Part shown: positions 17,036 through 26,173 of the stretch, one piece after another
Position numbering within the stretch: position 1 is the first letter of the stretch
How the letters are laid out: every line of letters begins with the position of its first letter
Assembly (NCBI RefSeq): GCF_051251695.1
Contig: NZ_JBPOEU010000003.1
Location: 121,487 to 185,486, forward strand
Source: Maritalea sp051251695
Lineage (GTDB): Bacteria > Pseudomonadota > Alphaproteobacteria > Rhizobiales > Devosiaceae
Direction: 5' to 3'
Length of the DNA stretch: 64,000 nucleotides
Notes under the pieces: generated by a model
What the model was told of the DNA's origin: nothing
What the model saw: only the letters and a program-made list of their open reading frames with translations
Database searches by the model: none
Program-made: the position numbers and the translations under genes

Positions 17036-19236
17036 GGTATGCAAAAACTGCCCTTCCCCCATTTCTTATTCTGGCCATTTTGATGCTGGCCATCGCGTTG
17101 AACGCGACGGCCGCTACAGCACAGACAACGCGTCCTGTGCTTGAAAAATTCTTGCCAAAAATTGAAGCTCGTTTTTTTGCCCCCGAAGCCACCGGCTTTG
17201 GTGAAATTAGACCGGACGTTCCCCTTGCGCCGATTATGAAGGGTGATGAGGTGCTTGGCTATGCATTCATTACTTCGGACTATGTCGGTACAACCGGTTA
17301 TTCGGGTAAGCCGATCCATGTGATGGTTGCAATTGATTTGGATGGAAAACTGTTTGGCGCTGAACTGGTCAAACACTCTGAGCCAATTGTTCTCATTGGT
17401 ATTCCTGACAGTAAAATCAAAAAACTAACCGCCAGCTATAGCGGCTTGGATATCGTCAAAGAAGCTGAATTAGGCGGTTCGGGCCACGACCTTGAGATTA
17501 TCTCTGGGGCAACTGTCACCATAATGATCATCGATGATTCTATCGTACGATCAGCCATTAAGGTTGCCCGTGCAATGGGATTGGGTGGCATGTCCGATGT
17601 GAGTGCGGACCAATCGCCCAAACGGGAACTGAGCGCGGATCAAAGTCTGATTAGCGATTGGCAGACGATGTCGGGCGATGGCACCGTGCGCCGGATGACG
17701 CTGGACGTGGGCCAGATCAATGAAGCTTTTGAGGAAACTGGCGATCCACGAGCGATTAAGCGACCAATTAAGAAAGACGCCGAAACAACCTATATCGACA
17801 TGCATACAGCGCTTGTGTCTGCACCCAGTATTGGTCTTGGTCTGCTTGGGGAAGCTGAAAACGAGAACCTTAAAGAGTGGCTGGCTGAAGGCGAACACGC
17901 GATCATGATCGCCGGTCGCGGCATTTATTCATATAAAGGGTCGGGCTATGTGCGCGGCGGTATTTTTGATCGTATCCAACTCATACAAGGCGACATTTCA
18001 GTGCGCTTTCACGACAAGGATCAACGCCGTTTGGGTCAAATTGCAGCAAATGGAGCGCCAAGCTTTACGGAGCTTGACCTCTTTAAGATCCGGGCAAATG
18101 CTGAGTTCGATCCGGCGAAACCTTGGCGGTTGCAATTGCTTGCGCACAGGCAAGTTGGCCCAGTCGACAAGACGTTTTTAACGTTCGATCTAGGGTACAA
18201 ACTTCCCGAGCAATATCTGGAGCCCCTTCCCCTTGTTGCGCCGCAAGCAATTGCCGTCGATCAAACGGAGGATCAGGCTGCACGCGCCGCCTTGTGGAAG
18301 CGTATTTGGCAAGAAAAGCAGTTTGAAATCATCGTTCTGGGCGCAATGCTTGCGGTTTTAACCGCCACATTCTTCTTTCAAAAGCAGTTCACCAGAAACG
18401 CCCGTTTTTTCTATTGGTTTAGAATGAGCTTCCTTGTTGTGACCCTATTGTTCCTTGGTTGGGGGCAAAACGCGCAACTCTCCATTGTGAATTTGATGGC
18501 TCTTGGCGCTTCATTACAAACTGGCTTTAGCTGGGACGCGTTTTTGCTGGACCCGCTTGTGTTCATTCTTTGGTTCTCTGTTGCTGTGGCATTGTTGTTT
18601 TGGGGGCGCGGCGCCTTTTGTGGCTGGTTGTGCCCGTTCGGCGCGCTGCAAGAGATTTCAAATCAAATTGCACGTTTCTTCAAAGTGCCGCAGTGGGAAC
18701 TGCCTTGGGGTTTGCATGAACGTCTTTGGCCTTTGAAATATATGATTTTCTTAGGGTTGTTCGGCATGTCTTTGGTATCCATTCCGATGGCTGAGCAATA
18801 TGCGGAAATTGAACCGTTCAAGACAGCAATTATTCTTAAATTTGATCGTGCGTGGCCGTTTGTCGTGTTTGCCACCGTCATCTTGGGCGCAGGCCTTTTC
18901 GTAGAACGATTTTACTGCCGCTATCTTTGCCCATTGGGTGCCGCGTTGGCGATCCCGGGCCGTATTCGGATGTTTGATTGGCTCGATCGTTACAAGGAGT
19001 GTGGCAGCCCTTGCCAAACTTGCGCCAACGAATGTTTCGTTCAAGCGATCCATCCCAATGGCCAGATCAACCCCAACGAATGTCTTTCCTGCTTGCATTG
19101 CCAAGTTCTGTATCAGGACGACCAAAAATGTCCTGTCTGTATCAAGAAGAGAAAAGGACGGGAACGTCGTTCACAAAGCGACACAGCATCTGCGGCTGCC
19201 ATGAAGGCACTGCTTTCCCACAAAAAACCAACTTAA
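17032..19236 (+). CDS. nosR: NosR, membrane flavo-iron-sulfur regulator/electron donor for N2O reductase
   Basis: A 734-residue polytopic protein required for nosZ expression and activity. Residues 1-32 are a signal peptide. A periplasmic FMN-binding domain follows, with the flavinylation motif SGAT (Thr161), which the NosX flavin transferase would modify. Several membrane helices lie between about 418 and 640. Two CxxxCP motifs (CGWLCPFGA and CRYLCPLGA) and a C-terminal ferredoxin region (CGSPCQTCANEC and CLSCLHC) complete the expected layout. It is thought to pass quinol electrons to NosZ. It is translationally coupled to nosC and precedes nosZ by 25 bp. Confidence 0.95.
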   Translation: MRYAKTALPPFLILAILMLAIALNATAATAQTTRPVLEKFLPKIEARFFAPEATGFGEIRPDVPLAPIMKGDEVLGYAFITSDYVGTTGYSGKPIHVMVAIDLDGKLFGAELVKHSEPIVLIGIPDSKIKKLTASYSGLDIVKEAELGGSGHDLEIISGATVTIMIIDDSIVRSAIKVARAMGLGGMSDVSADQSPKRELSADQSLISDWQTMSGDGTVRRMTLDVGQINEAFEETGDPRAIKRPIKKDAETTYIDMHTALVSAPSIGLGLLGEAENENLKEWLAEGEHAIMIAGRGIYSYKGSGYVRGGIFDRIQLIQGDISVRFHDKDQRRLGQIAANGAPSFTELDLFKIRANAEFDPAKPWRLQLLAHRQVGPVDKTFLTFDLGYKLPEQYLEPLPLVAPQAIAVDQTEDQAARAALWKRIWQEKQFEIIVLGAMLAVLTATFFFQKQFTRNARFFYWFRMSFLVVTLLFLGWGQNAQLSIVNLMALGASLQTGFSWDAFLLDPLVFILWFSVAVALLFWGRGAFCGWLCPFGALQEISNQIARFFKVPQWELPWGLHERLWPLKYMIFLGLFGMSLVSIPMAEQYAEIEPFKTAIILKFDRAWPFVVFATVILGAGLFVERFYCRYLCPLGAALAIPGRIRMFDWLDRYKECGSPCQTCANECFVQAIHPNGQINPNECLSCLHCQVLYQDDQKCPVCIKKRKGRERRSQSDTASAAAMKALLSHKKPT

Positions 19237-19261
19237 GAAATCGACATAAAGGAGACCAAAT

Positions 19262-21175
19262 ATGTCTGAAAATAAAGTCAAAGCCGAAGGAATTTCTCGG
19301 CGAGAACTCCTCACCGGCACAGGTGCTGGCGCATTCATAGCTGGCTCACTAGCCGCAACTGGCGGCGCTGCCCTGATGGCAACACCCGCCGCTGCATCTG
19401 AAGGTAGCCACTCATTGGCTCCTGGCGAATTGGATGAGTATTACGGTTTCTGGTCATCTGGCCAAGCCGGTGAATTGCGGATTTTGGGCGTTCCTTCCAT
19501 GCGCGAATTGATGCGCATTCCGGTGTTTAACCGTTGTTCAGCAACAGGTTGGGGCCAAACCAATGAGTCATTGAAAATTCTGACTGAGGGTCTAACCGAA
19601 GAATCCAAGCAATTCTTGGCCGATTCAGGCATGAAAACATATGACAATGGTGACCTTCACCACCCCCATATGTCTTTCTCCGATGGCACATATGACGGTC
19701 GCTATTTGTTCATGAACGATAAAGCAAACACCCGCGTTGCGCGTGTGCGTCTGGACGTGATGAAATGCGACAAGATGATCGAAATCCCGAATGCTCACGA
19801 CATTCACGGTCTGCGTCCTCAAAAATTCCCACGTACCGGATACATTTTTGCGAACTCTGAGCACGAAGCACCATTGGTGAATGACGGCTCAACAATGCGG
19901 GACGTTTCTACCTACACAAACATCTTCTCAGCCATTGATGGCGATGAGATGAAAGTTTCCTGGCAGGTTATGGTTTCTGGCAACCTTGATAACACTGATT
20001 GTGATTATCAGGGCAAATATGCGTTCTCGACGTCTTACAACTCAGAAATGGGCATGAACCTTGCTGAGATGACCGAAAACGAGATGGACCACGTTGTGGT
20101 GTTTAACATCAAGGAAATCGAAAAAGGCGTGGCCAACGGTGATGTTAAAGTCATGAATGGCGTGCCGATTATTGATGGTCGTAAAGGGTCGAACAAGAAA
20201 TATACGCGCTATGTGCCAATTCCAAACAGCCCACACGGTGTGAACACTGCGCCTGACAAACGTCACGTTTGTATTGCGGGTAAATTGTCACCAACGGTTT
20301 CTGTTATCGATGTGACAAAGCTAGATGCCTTGTTTGACGAAGATGCTGATCCACGCTCATGCATTGTGGCTGAACCTGAATTGGGTCTTGGTCCACTGCA
20401 CACAGCGTTTGATGGACAAGGCAATGCGTTCACAACATTGTTCCTCGACAGCCAAGTGGTGAAATGGAACATCGACAAAGCCATCCGTCTTTATGCTGGT
20501 GAAGAAGTTGATCCAATCATCTCTAAAGTGGATGTTGCCTACCAGCCTGGTCACAACTCAACTTCAATGGGTGAAACCTCAGAAGCTGATGGCAAATGGC
20601 TTGTCTCAATGAACAAGTTTTCAAAAGACCGTTTCTTGAATGTTGGTCCTTTGAAGCCTGAAAACGAGCAATTGATCGATATCTCGTCGGACGAGTTGAA
20701 AATCGTGCATGATGGCCCAACATTTGCGGAACCACATGACAGCATTATTGTTCACCGCTCAAAAGTGAACCCAAGTGCTCTTTGGGATCGCAATGACCCA
20801 ATGTTCGATGATGCCAAAGCCCAAGCAGCAGCCGATGGTGTTGATTTGGAAGAAGGCTCAGAAGAAGTCATTCGCGATGGTAACAAAGTGCGCGTCTATA
20901 TGACATCAATGGCACCGGTTTTCTCATTGGAAAGCTTTACTGTGCAGCAAGGCGACGAAGTCACCGTGTATGTCACAAACCTTGATGACATCGACGACCT
21001 TACCCACGGTTTCTCATTGTCTAACCACAATGTGGCGATGGAAGTGGGACCACAAGCTACGGCTTCGGTAACCTTCATCGCGGGTCGTCCGGGTGTTCAC
21101 TGGTTCTATTGCCAGTGGTTCTGTCATGCATTGCACATGGAAATGCGCGGACGGATGTTCGTAGAACCTAAATAA
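19262..21175 (+). CDS. nosZ: Nitrous-oxide reductase, clade I (Tat-exported)
   Basis: A 637-residue periplasmic homodimeric copper enzyme that reduces N2O to N2. It starts with a twin-arginine signal (ISRRELLTGTGAGAF), which places it in clade I. The seven-bladed propeller supplies CuZ ligands, visible in DLHHPHMSF (His133, 134, 136), NSEHEAP, NSPHGVN, GLGPLHTAFDG, PGHNST and AEPHDS. The C-terminal cupredoxin domain holds CuA with C617-x3-C621-x3-H625-x2-M628 (CQWFCHALHMEM) and a preceding ligand His in LTHGFSLSNHN. All expected ligands are present, so the enzyme looks functional. AAGGAG precedes the ATG. Confidence 0.97.
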   Translation: MSENKVKAEGISRRELLTGTGAGAFIAGSLAATGGAALMATPAAASEGSHSLAPGELDEYYGFWSSGQAGELRILGVPSMRELMRIPVFNRCSATGWGQTNESLKILTEGLTEESKQFLADSGMKTYDNGDLHHPHMSFSDGTYDGRYLFMNDKANTRVARVRLDVMKCDKMIEIPNAHDIHGLRPQKFPRTGYIFANSEHEAPLVNDGSTMRDVSTYTNIFSAIDGDEMKVSWQVMVSGNLDNTDCDYQGKYAFSTSYNSEMGMNLAEMTENEMDHVVVFNIKEIEKGVANGDVKVMNGVPIIDGRKGSNKKYTRYVPIPNSPHGVNTAPDKRHVCIAGKLSPTVSVIDVTKLDALFDEDADPRSCIVAEPELGLGPLHTAFDGQGNAFTTLFLDSQVVKWNIDKAIRLYAGEEVDPIISKVDVAYQPGHNSTSMGETSEADGKWLVSMNKFSKDRFLNVGPLKPENEQLIDISSDELKIVHDGPTFAEPHDSIIVHRSKVNPSALWDRNDPMFDDAKAQAAADGVDLEEGSEEVIRDGNKVRVYMTSMAPVFSLESFTVQQGDEVTVYVTNLDDIDDLTHGFSLSNHNVAMEVGPQATASVTFIAGRPGVHWFYCQWFCHALHMEMRGRMFVEPK

Positions 21176-21190
21176 GGATTGCAAAAACAA

Positions 21191-22447
21191 ATGCTTCGTC
21201 TTTTCGCCTGTTTGCTGATCGTTTTTTACGCCGCCACCGCCGTGGCGCGCGATTGGCAAGTTGTGCCTGAAGGCGATGCATTAGCAATCGCTTTAAAAAC
21301 AGCTGAGGCGGGTGATGTCATCCGCCTCGCCCCTGGCACCTATCAAGGTCCAATTGAAATCAACAACTCGATCACTATTGATGGGCAAGGACATGCCCAC
21401 ATTAAGGGAAACGAGACTGGTTCCGTCGTCACCATCACCGCAAAAGACGTTGTGGTGCGCGGGTTAAAAATCACCGGCTCAGGCTCTGAAGGCGATGGTC
21501 GAGACGCAGGCATTACGATTGCCAAAACCGCTGACCGCGCTTTGGTTGAGGAGAATACACTGATCGGAAATCTCGTCGGCATCGATATTCATGGCACCAA
21601 AAATGCAATGGTCCGCGCCAACAAAATCGAAGGCCGTTTGGACCACCGTATGAATGCGCGTGGCAACGGCATATATGTCTGGAACGCTGCTGGCTCAAAA
21701 GTTGTCGGTAACGATATCCGTTATGGACGCGACGGCATTTTCGTCAATACGTCGAAAAAGAATGAGTTCGTTGGCAACCGCATGCAGGACTTGCGATTTG
21801 CGATCCATTATATGCATGCGAACCAGTCTGTGGTGCGCAACAATGTTTCGCTGGGCAACCACCTTGGCTATGCAATCATGTATTCCGACAATGTGACGAT
21901 TGAGGGCAATTTGAGTCGGGGCGACCGTGATCACGGCATCATGCTCAACTATACCAACAAAAGCTCAATTCTAGGCAATCGGATCGAGCAAGGCGGCGAA
22001 AAATGCGTGTTTATCTACAATGCTCACAAGAATGAGTTTACCGCCAATTTGTTCTCCCAATGCCAAATCGGGATACACTTCACCGCCGGATCAGAACGCA
22101 ATTTGTTTGTACAAAATGCCTTCGTTGGCAATCGCACACAGGTGAAGTATGTGGGTTCGAAATGGGTCGACTGGAGTGTTGAAGGCAAAGGCAATTATTG
22201 GTCCGATCATTCTGCGTTTGACTTAGATGGCAACGGCATTGCCGACGCAGCCTATCGCCCAAACGACATTATGGACCACGTATTGTGGACCCAACCTGCG
22301 GCCAAATCATTAATGGGGTCACCCGCCATACAATTGATCCGTTGGTCGCAATCGGCATTTCCGGCGCTATTGCCCGGTGGTGTTGTTGATGGCGCACCGC
22401 TGATGAAACCCCAACTCCCCGCCCTCAAAGAATGGGGGGAAATGTAA
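21191..22447 (+). CDS. nosD: NosD, periplasmic copper-site assembly protein
   Basis: A 418-residue protein with a Sec signal (MLRLFACLLIVFYAATAVA) and a right-handed beta-helix of CASH-type repeats (for example GNDIRYGRDGIFVNTSKKN and NRIEQGGEKCVFIYN). It works with the NosFY ABC transporter to build CuZ of NosZ, receiving copper from NosL. The ATG at 21191 is preferred to a TTG 12 bp upstream, because AAGGA precedes it and the signal peptide then starts cleanly. It overlaps nosF by one base. Confidence 0.93.
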   Translation: MLRLFACLLIVFYAATAVARDWQVVPEGDALAIALKTAEAGDVIRLAPGTYQGPIEINNSITIDGQGHAHIKGNETGSVVTITAKDVVVRGLKITGSGSEGDGRDAGITIAKTADRALVEENTLIGNLVGIDIHGTKNAMVRANKIEGRLDHRMNARGNGIYVWNAAGSKVVGNDIRYGRDGIFVNTSKKNEFVGNRMQDLRFAIHYMHANQSVVRNNVSLGNHLGYAIMYSDNVTIEGNLSRGDRDHGIMLNYTNKSSILGNRIEQGGEKCVFIYNAHKNEFTANLFSQCQIGIHFTAGSERNLFVQNAFVGNRTQVKYVGSKWVDWSVEGKGNYWSDHSAFDLDGNGIADAAYRPNDIMDHVLWTQPAAKSLMGSPAIQLIRWSQSAFPALLPGGVVDGAPLMKPQLPALKEWGEM

Positions 22448-23343
22448 TGACTGCCCTTAAGATCAACAACGTTGTTAAACGCCATGGCACGCTTGAAACC
22501 GTGTCTGATGTAAGTCTGAGTGTTGAAGCCGGAGAACGCGTCGCGCTTCTGGGACATAATGGTGCGGGTAAAACGACCATCATCAAAATGGTTTTGGGTT
22601 TGATGCCGATTACTCAAGGCACTATTGAAGTTCTTGGCCATCAACCTGGTTCCGCAGCAGCGCGAAAGCAAACCGGGTATTTACCGGAAAGTGTTGCTTT
22701 TCACGGCGCGTTGACTGGTCGAGAGCAACTTCACCATTTTGCTCGGCTCAAATCCACGCCCCTAAAAGAAGCAGATCAATTGCTTGAACGGGTTGGTTTG
22801 GCCGATGCAGCCGACCGCAGGATCAGCACCTATTCCAAAGGAATGCGCCAGCGGATTGGCCTCGCACAAGTCGTATTGGGGCAACCCAAATTGGCAATAT
22901 TGGATGAGCCAACCAGTGGCCTTGATCCCGTTAGCCGTCACGAATTTTACGACATCGTCGAAGAGCTCGCACATAACGGGTCCGCAGTTATGCTTTCTTC
23001 TCACGCGCTGACCGAATTGGAATTACGCACTGACCGGATTGCCATTCTTTCAAAAGGTAAATTGGTGGCCAACGATAGTTTGCAACGGCTGCGTGATTTG
23101 GCCAGCTTGCCCATCAAATTCAAGGTCACTGCGTCTGTTGATGATATTAACGACGTCAATCAGCGCTTGGGCGGCAGACGGGTCAATGGCCAGTCGCTTG
23201 AGCTATTGTGTATGCCAGATAAAAAAATCAGCGTCCTGTCTGCGATCACAGCGCTTGGCCCGATTGTAAAAGATGTCGATGTCACCCCAGCGAGTTTGGA
23301 AGAGCTATACCGCCATTTCAGCAAAATTGAGGACAAACGATAA
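22447..23343 (+). CDS. nosF: NosF, ABC ATPase for CuZ maturation
   Basis: A 298-residue ATPase with Walker A GHNGAGKTTIIKM (near residue 35), the QP/Q-loop region TGYLPESVAFHG, signature YSKGMRQRIGLAQVVLG (near 130) and Walker B LAILDEPTSGLDP. It powers the NosY membrane subunit in the NosDFY complex. The ATG at 22447 overlaps the nosD stop and is preferred to an upstream in-frame start inside nosD. Its stop overlaps nosY. Confidence 0.93.
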   Translation: MTALKINNVVKRHGTLETVSDVSLSVEAGERVALLGHNGAGKTTIIKMVLGLMPITQGTIEVLGHQPGSAAARKQTGYLPESVAFHGALTGREQLHHFARLKSTPLKEADQLLERVGLADAADRRISTYSKGMRQRIGLAQVVLGQPKLAILDEPTSGLDPVSRHEFYDIVEELAHNGSAVMLSSHALTELELRTDRIAILSKGKLVANDSLQRLRDLASLPIKFKVTASVDDINDVNQRLGGRRVNGQSLELLCMPDKKISVLSAITALGPIVKDVDVTPASLEELYRHFSKIEDKR

Positions 23344-24164
23344 TGACTTCAATTTTGTCAATCGCTCGTTTGGAACTGTTGATCGCCCGACGGAATTTGT
23401 GGGTCGCCACGGCAATTTTTTTAATGGCGATGTTCAATGTGGTTTTGACCATTGCTGGTAACGCGCCGACCGGCGTGTTGGGCGCAAGCCCCATGACAGT
23501 CGCCATTACTTCGATAACAACTTTGTCGGTTTATTTGGTGCCCCTGATTGGTTTGCTATTGTCTTTTGATGCCATTTCGGGCGAAGCAGAACGCGGCACC
23601 CTTACGCTTGGTCTATCCTATCCGTTGTCCCGCGCTGAAATGCTGCTTGGTAAATTCATCGCCCATATGCTGGTTTTAGGCATAGCTATTGCGATTGGCC
23701 TCGGCCTGACCTGCGGCATTATTGTGTCGCGACATGGCACTGAAGCCATTGAATGGTTTGCGTTGTTTCGGCTTTATTTTACATCCCTAACACTTGGCGC
23801 AACATTCTTAGGACTTGGCTACACCATATCTTCGCTCGTCAAGCAAACTGGCGCGGCCTCTGGCGTGGCGATTGCATTGTGGTTGATTGCTGTAGTGCTT
23901 TATGACCTCGGCCTACTCGGCGCTTTGGTTGCGGACGCCGGGGGAACATTCTCTAAAACCATATTCCCTTACGCGCTGGTCGCAAATCCAGCCGATGCGT
24001 TTCGCTTGCTCAATATGCCGGACGAATCTGTGAACTTGTTGGCCTCTGGTCTTGGTGCGGCGAGTAGTGTTTCTGGATTTTTGGGCCAATTGATTTCTTT
24101 ATTGCTCTGGCCTGTTGCGGCACTGTTGTTTGCCCTTCTTGCCTTTAGAAAGGTCGAGCCGTGA
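23343..24164 (+). CDS. nosY: NosY, ABC permease for CuZ maturation
   Basis: A 273-residue inner-membrane protein with about six membrane segments, ABC-2 type. It opens ILSIARLELLIARRNLWV, and the conserved GEAERGTLTLGLSYPLSRAE loop lies near residue 80. With NosF it transmits ATP hydrolysis to NosD in the periplasm. It overlaps nosF by one base and nosL by 4 bp. Confidence 0.92.
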   Translation: MTSILSIARLELLIARRNLWVATAIFLMAMFNVVLTIAGNAPTGVLGASPMTVAITSITTLSVYLVPLIGLLLSFDAISGEAERGTLTLGLSYPLSRAEMLLGKFIAHMLVLGIAIAIGLGLTCGIIVSRHGTEAIEWFALFRLYFTSLTLGATFLGLGYTISSLVKQTGAASGVAIALWLIAVVLYDLGLLGALVADAGGTFSKTIFPYALVANPADAFRLLNMPDESVNLLASGLGAASSVSGFLGQLISLLLWPVAALLFALLAFRKVEP

Positions 24165-24688
24165 TCAACATAAAAATTGGATTTGTTCTCATCGCAGCTT
24201 TAATGCTGGCAGGTTGCTCCGGTGAAGCTGCAGTTCAGCCAGCTCCAGCACCCATTGCTTTGACCGAAGAGGCTGCGGGTCATTATTGCCAAATGGTGAT
24301 TTTAGAACATGAAGGCCCGAAGGCCCAAATGTATCTCGCGGGTATGCAATCCCCCTTATGGTTTTCTCAGGTTCGCGATGGGCTCGCCTACATTAAATCT
24401 AAAGAGCAAACAGCAGAAATACTTGTGATGTATGTGAATGATATGGGCGAGGCAAAAAGCTGGTCGGAACCGGGACAAGACAATTGGATAAGGGCTGATG
24501 AAGCGTTCTACGTGGTTGGTTCAGATGCACTTGGCGGCATGGGGGCACCGGAAATGGCACCGTTTTCCTCTCAAGAAAAAGCCACAACATTTGCCCGTGC
24601 GCGCGGCGGTGAAGTCAAGCTATTGAGCGAGATTTCTGTCGAAGCCGTACTTGCACCTATTGAATATGAAGAAGGATCAAATCAATGA
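24161..24688 (+). CDS. nosL: NosL, copper chaperone lipoprotein
   Basis: A 175-residue lipoprotein with lipobox LMLAGCSG (Cys19 lipidated). The typical NosL segments are EEAAGHYCQMVILEHEGPKAQ, with the Cys-x-Met pair (CQM) that binds Cu(I), then MYLAG and WSEPGQDNWIRADEAFYVVG. It loads copper onto the NosDFY machinery. It overlaps nosY by ATGA-type spacing and nosX by 4 bp, as in a tightly coupled operon. Confidence 0.92.
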   Translation: MINIKIGFVLIAALMLAGCSGEAAVQPAPAPIALTEEAAGHYCQMVILEHEGPKAQMYLAGMQSPLWFSQVRDGLAYIKSKEQTAEILVMYVNDMGEAKSWSEPGQDNWIRADEAFYVVGSDALGGMGAPEMAPFSSQEKATTFARARGGEVKLLSEISVEAVLAPIEYEEGSNQ

Positions 24689-25590
24689 TTTCTCGTCGCC
24701 GAATGATCTCAATATTGGGTGGCGTTGCGGCCCTACCATTGATCGGGTCTACTTCTTTCGCATCAGTGACCAACTGGCGCGGTATTGCACTTGGTGCAAA
24801 TGCAAATATTATTCTGGATCATCCCCATGCGGATATGCTGATCGACAAAGCTTTGGCGGAAGTTGCTCGTTTAGAGAAGGTGTTCTCGCTCTATCAAACA
24901 GATAGCCAATTGTCGGTTTTAAATCGACAAGGAAAGCTCGATAACCCAGCATTTGAGCTGATCGATCTCCTGAATTTGAGCGGTCGGATACATCGCGAAA
25001 CCAACGGCGCGTTTGATCCAACTATTCAACCGCTATGGGCGCTTTACGCGCAGAAATATTCTGCCGGAAAAGCACCAAATAAACGCGAAATTGAAGTCGC
25101 TCGAACCAATGTCGGCTGGGCCGATGTATCAGTTTCATCAAACACAGTTTCGTTTAACAAGCCTGGTATGGCATTGACTTTCAATGGTATCGCCCAAGGC
25201 TATATCGCCGATAAAGTCGCAGCACTACTTCGCCAAGAAGGCATACAAAATGTCCTCGTCAACACCGGCGAGATATCAGCGCTCGGTATGTCGCCAGACG
25301 GCGTGCCGTGGCCTATTTCGCTGGCAAATGATGATCGTAAATTACATCTTTCAAACACGTCCATCGCAACCTCAGCCCCAGGCGGAACTCTATTCGACCA
25401 AGCTGGCACAGTTGGGCACATTCTAGACCCCCGCACAGGTTTGCCAGGTGGAAAATGGCGAAATCTAAGTGTGATTGATAAGTCAGCAGCACGAGCTGAT
25501 GGCCTTTCAACTGCGTTTTGCTTGATGGATAAGGCTCAGATTCAATCAGTTCCTGGCGCACATGAATTGGTATTTGGCGAAGCAGTTTAA
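24685..25590 (+). CDS. nosX: NosX, FAD:protein FMN transferase (ApbE family)
   Basis: A 301-residue periplasmic enzyme of the ApbE family that attaches FMN to a Thr of NosR. The N-terminus has a twin-arginine-like signal (SRRRMISILGG). Family features are EKVFSLYQTDSQLSVLNRQG, the FNGIAQGYIADKVA motif, VNTGEISALG and the C-terminal VGHILDPRTGLPGG metal/flavin region. The usual NxGGD segment reads NTGEIS, a conservative departure found in NosX-type members. It is the final gene of the nos operon. Confidence 0.9.
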   Translation: MISRRRMISILGGVAALPLIGSTSFASVTNWRGIALGANANIILDHPHADMLIDKALAEVARLEKVFSLYQTDSQLSVLNRQGKLDNPAFELIDLLNLSGRIHRETNGAFDPTIQPLWALYAQKYSAGKAPNKREIEVARTNVGWADVSVSSNTVSFNKPGMALTFNGIAQGYIADKVAALLRQEGIQNVLVNTGEISALGMSPDGVPWPISLANDDRKLHLSNTSIATSAPGGTLFDQAGTVGHILDPRTGLPGGKWRNLSVIDKSAARADGLSTAFCLMDKAQIQSVPGAHELVFGEAV

Positions 25591-25749
25591 GTCAAAATGA
25601 ATTGGGGGGTAGTCATAACTTCAGCGCTCGAAGGGAATTACGGACAACACCATCGCCACGTTCATCTGTAATTTTTCATGATCCCGCTAGGAAACTGAAT
25701 AGTGGAATTGGGGTAATAGCGCTTGCGGGATGAGAGTCGCGGGAAGATA

Positions 25750-26160
25750 TTATTCATCCACCCCGTAGTTACTCGTGATGTGCTCAATATCATCGTCTGA
25801 CAAACTATCCATTAATTGAATTCCATATCCATCAACTCTGGATGCACGAATAACGCCAACCGATTGGATTTCGTCGATCTTGATCGTGACACGTTCATTG
25901 TTTCGTTCTTGCAAGAACACAGACGCGGGCCTGAATTTGGCGCCACCAGAGGACACCTCGGTAATTACACCGTCAAAAACATACGAATTATCGAGAAGCA
26001 TCATTGTACCAACCGCAAACGTCGGAAATCTCTCAGATTTACGTTTGTGTGCGTTTTTCTCGTCGTCTTTGTCCATACGCCGACGCAATATTTCGGACTG
26101 TTTGGCTGCAACTTCGTCAACAACCAGTTCTGTGTGCTCGTCGGGATGCAATTGGTTCAT
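25750..26160 (-). CDS. PilZ-domain protein linked to a type I secretion locus
   Basis: A 136-residue cytoplasmic protein. Residues about 45-130 form a PilZ domain, the common c-di-GMP receptor. The first binding motif RxxxR is present as RKSER and the second, normally D/NxSxxG, reads EVSSGG, a conservative Asp-to-Glu change that might lower affinity. The ATG at 26160 is chosen because GGAGG sits 6-10 bp upstream; a longer upstream reading has no such site and would overlap the neighbouring gene. It begins 13 bp after the stop of the MotA/TolQ-like gene, so it belongs to the exporter operon. Control of secretion by c-di-GMP is inference. Confidence 0.75.
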   Translation of the reverse strand: MNQLHPDEHTELVVDEVAAKQSEILRRRMDKDDEKNAHKRKSERFPTFAVGTMMLLDNSYVFDGVITEVSSGGAKFRPASVFLQERNNERVTIKIDEIQSVGVIRASRVDGYGIQLMDSLSDDDIEHITSNYGVDE

Positions 26161-26173
26161 AACAGCCTCCTTC

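Noticed and set aside
25681..25731. ATCCCGC...GCGGGAT inverted repeat after nosX as a terminator
   Set aside because: The loop of 37 bases is too long and there is no T tract; kept only as a note.
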